Under the pieces are notes generated by a model. That model was not told the origin of the DNA, made no database searches, and was given only the letters and a program-made list of their open reading frames with translations. Shown one piece after another: positions 7,153 to 9,008 of a stretch of 9,008 nucleotides of DNA; within the stretch, counting starts at the first letter, position 1; each line of letters starts with the position of its first letter. The stretch lies in contig JABSRR010000009.1 in the NCBI GenBank assembly GCA_013215025.1, forward strand, positions 32,875 to 41,882. Reading direction: 5' to 3'. The translations under genes were made by a program, and so were the position numbers. This DNA comes from Pseudomonadales bacterium. GTDB taxonomy: Bacteria > Pseudomonadota > Gammaproteobacteria > Pseudomonadales > DT-91.

Positions 7153-8250
7153 ATGAATATTCCAATGGTCGATTTAAAGCAGCAGTATCATGCGATAAAA
7201 GACGAGGTTGATACTGCGCTCAGCCAAGCCCTAGAATCCTGTCAGTTTATCTTGGGCCCAAATGTGCAAGCCTTTGAACAAGAGGCCGCCGACTATTTAG
7301 GGGTTAAACATTGTCTTGGACTAAACTCTGGCACCGATGCATTGCATTTGGCACTGCGCGCAGCAGGGATCGGCGAAGGCGATGAAGTGATAACTTCACC
7401 ATTTACCTTTATCGCCACAGGCGAAGCGATAAGCTATGTCGGTGCCACCCCGGTGTTTGTCGACGTTGAGCCCGATACCTACAATATTAGCCTTGCTGCG
7501 ATCAAAGCCGCGATTACCGATAAAACCAAGGCCATCATGCCGGTTCATATTTTTGGCCAGCCGGTTGATATGCCAGCTATTTTAGCGCTGGCCGAGCCCT
7601 TAGGCATAACCGTGTTAGAAGACTGTGCGCAAAGCTTTGGTGCCGATATTGGTGGTAAACAAACCGGCAGCTTTGGTTTGGCCGGCTCGTTTAGCTTTTT
7701 CCCCAGTAAAAACCTCGGCTGCTATGGCGACGGCGGCATGATCGCAACTAACGATACAGCGCTATACGAAGAGGCGAAAATTTTACGCAACCACGGCATG
7801 CGGGTACGCTACCACCATACCGACATTGGCTATAATTCACGACTGGACGAGCTGCAGGCCTGTATTTTACGCGTTAAGCTTAAGCATATTGACAGCTATA
7901 ACGATAATCGCCGCCGCGTTAATCAAGCCTATCAACAAGGTTTAGCGGGCACCTCGGTGATCACGCCTCATGAAGATGGCGTGGGTAAACATGTGTTTCA
8001 TCAATATGTCTGTTTGCATGAAAAACGCGATGCCATTATGCAGGCGCTGCAAGATAAGGGCATTGGCTGTGCTATTTATTACCCCATCCCGCTGCACCGT
8101 CAAGATGTTTACGCAGAGCAATTTGCCGATATCAGTTTGCCGGTAGCAGAGCGTCTGGCAACGCAGTGCTTTGCGCTGCCTATTTTTCCTGAGCTCAGCG
8201 AAGAGCATATCGCTAGCATTTGCGACGTTATTAAATCGGTAGTTGCATAA
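7153..8250 (+). CDS. gnnB: DegT/DnrJ/EryC1/StrS PLP aminotransferase, probable UDP-GlcNAc3N synthase (GnnB-like)
   Basis: This 365-residue sugar aminotransferase is of fold type I, the usual length of the DegT family. Visible landmarks are IPMVDLK at the start, ILGP (33-36), NSGTDAL (58-64, cofactor phosphate contacts), LEDCAQ (155-160, Asp157 facing the pyridine ring), FFPSKNLG (182-189, with Lys186 as Schiff-base lysine) and YNSRLDELQA (227-236). By family these enzymes use glutamate to aminate keto-sugar nucleotides. Together with the upstream oxidoreductase it would form UDP-2-acetamido-3-amino-2,3-dideoxyglucose, a substrate that suitable LpxA enzymes acylate on nitrogen. GAGAG lies 6 bases before the ATG. 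The stop codon is only 5 bases from the lpxB ATG, tying it to lipid A synthesis. Homologues such as WbpE look alike, so the substrate rests on context. Confidence 0.8.
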   Translation: MNIPMVDLKQQYHAIKDEVDTALSQALESCQFILGPNVQAFEQEAADYLGVKHCLGLNSGTDALHLALRAAGIGEGDEVITSPFTFIATGEAISYVGATPVFVDVEPDTYNISLAAIKAAITDKTKAIMPVHIFGQPVDMPAILALAEPLGITVLEDCAQSFGADIGGKQTGSFGLAGSFSFFPSKNLGCYGDGGMIATNDTALYEEAKILRNHGMRVRYHHTDIGYNSRLDELQACILRVKLKHIDSYNDNRRRVNQAYQQGLAGTSVITPHEDGVGKHVFHQYVCLHEKRDAIMQALQDKGIGCAIYYPIPLHRQDVYAEQFADISLPVAERLATQCFALPIFPELSEEHIASICDVIKSVVA

Positions 8251-8255
8251 AGGTT

Positions 8256-9008
8256 ATGCCCTGCATTGTGATCAGCGCTGGTGAGGCCTCCGGCGATTTG
8301 CATGCCGCCAATATGCTGGCCGCGATGCAGCAAAAACAAGCGTCGCTCGATGTCTATGCCATGGGTGGTGATAAGCTGCGCAGCGCAGGCGCCGAGGTGG
8401 TCATCGACTGCAGCGAACTGGCGGTGATTGGGCTGATCGAAGTATTAAAAAACTACCGTAAAATTAAAGCCGCGCTAGAGCAGATGAAACAGCTGGTGCG
8501 CGACAAGCGACCTGACTTAGTGATCTTGGTAGATTATCAAGAATTCAATATGCAGCTGGCAGAGTACGCGAAATCGATTGGCATAAAAACCTTATTTTAT
8601 ATTGGCCCACAGGTTTGGGCTTGGCGTCCGCATCGAGTTCACAAAATGCGCCAGCGTATCGACATGATGGCGGTGCTGTTTCCGTTTGAAGTTGATTTTT
8701 ATACGCAAGCTAAGGTACCCGTTAGATTTGTCGGTAACCCTTTGGTTGATGAGGTGCAGCCCAGCGCCGATAAGGCCGCACTGCTGAGTCGCTTCGCACT
8801 CGATCAAAAAGCTGCGAATAAACAGCTGGTGGCGCTGTTTCCTGGCAGTCGCAAGTCAGAAATTAAACGGCTATTGCCAACGCAAATTGCCGCCGCCAAG
8901 CTTATCGCCAGCCAGCGCAGCGACGTACATTTTGTCTTAGCGGTGGCCAGTACACTTGACCAAGCGCAGATCGAAGCATCGGTTAGCCAGCTATTAGCCG
9001 GGGCCGAC
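8256..9008 (+). CDS. lpxB: Lipid-A-disaccharide synthase, N-terminal part, divergent type
   Basis: LpxB is a GT19 glycosyltransferase, peripheral on the inner membrane, which joins UDP-diacylglucosamine and lipid X into the lipid A disaccharide. The frame starts at the ATG and is open to the window end: 251 of roughly 380 residues are seen. Motifs are SAGEASGD (7-14), ELAVIGLIEVL (54-64), VWAWR (120-124), LFPFEVDFY (141-149), VGNPLVDE (159-166) and FPGSRKSE (195-202). Asp93 and Arg199 match E. coli Asp98 and Arg201, reported as essential. The stretch DYQEFN replaces DAPDFN of E. coli, and NPLVDE replaces HTMADA. These features are closer to LpxBs I recall from Bacteroidetes and deltaproteobacteria. 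The start is 5 bases after the gnnB stop codon. The nearest purine-rich stretch (AAAGG) is only 2 bases from the ATG, so translational coupling is likely. Confidence 0.93.
   Translation, partial: MPCIVISAGEASGDLHAANMLAAMQQKQASLDVYAMGGDKLRSAGAEVVIDCSELAVIGLIEVLKNYRKIKAALEQMKQLVRDKRPDLVILVDYQEFNMQLAEYAKSIGIKTLFYIGPQVWAWRPHRVHKMRQRIDMMAVLFPFEVDFYTQAKVPVRFVGNPLVDEVQPSADKAALLSRFALDQKAANKQLVALFPGSRKSEIKRLLPTQIAAAKLIASQRSDVHFVLAVASTLDQAQIEASVSQLLAGAD

Noticed and set aside
8592..8807. Minus-strand frame inside lpxB
   Set aside because: It is antisense to a clear LpxB sequence with its conserved motifs, and has no support of its own.

Overview
The window looks like a chromosomal core region of a free-living Gram-negative gammaproteobacterium of moderate GC content. 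The evidence is a GlmS C-terminus close to the E. coli one, a DUF3581 protein (a family I know mainly from Gammaproteobacteria), a class II aldolase with pgk, and lipid A genes. A marine Cellvibrionales/Oceanospirillales-type host is a guess. No mobile element, tRNA, rRNA or CRISPR array was seen, and no gene-free stretch exceeds 300 bases.

Layout. (1) 1-1104, plus: the C-terminal 60% of glmS, cut by the window start. (2) 1125-2785, minus: two closely spaced genes, a DUF3581 protein with a MaoC/hot-dog-like motif followed by a monoglyceride-lipase-like alpha/beta hydrolase. The hydrolase converges on glmS. (3) 2872-3552, plus: a small phospholipase D-superfamily protein with one HKD motif, divergent from the DUF3581 gene. 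(4) 3641-5982, minus: a two-gene glycolytic operon, pgk then class II fba, with its own extended -10 promoter, good ribosome-binding sites and a clear intrinsic terminator. (5) 6174-9008, plus: an operon of a Gfo/Idh/MocA oxidoreductase, a DegT-type PLP aminotransferase and lpxB (cut by the window end).

The last block is the most interesting part. An oxidoreductase plus aminotransferase directly in front of lpxB matches the GnnA/GnnB system, known from Acidithiobacillus ferrooxidans and Leptospira. It converts UDP-GlcNAc to UDP-2-acetamido-3-amino-2,3-dideoxyglucose, so that lipid A carries amide-linked instead of ester-linked acyl chains at position 3. The adjacent LpxB keeps the residues known to be essential in E. 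coli but has a divergent motif (DYQEF in place of DAPDF). This suggests a specialised or second LpxB. GlmS, at the other end of the window, feeds the UDP-GlcNAc pool this pathway would draw on. The pgk and gnnA promoters face each other across a 191-bp spacer containing a perfect 6-3-6 palindrome, a candidate operator.
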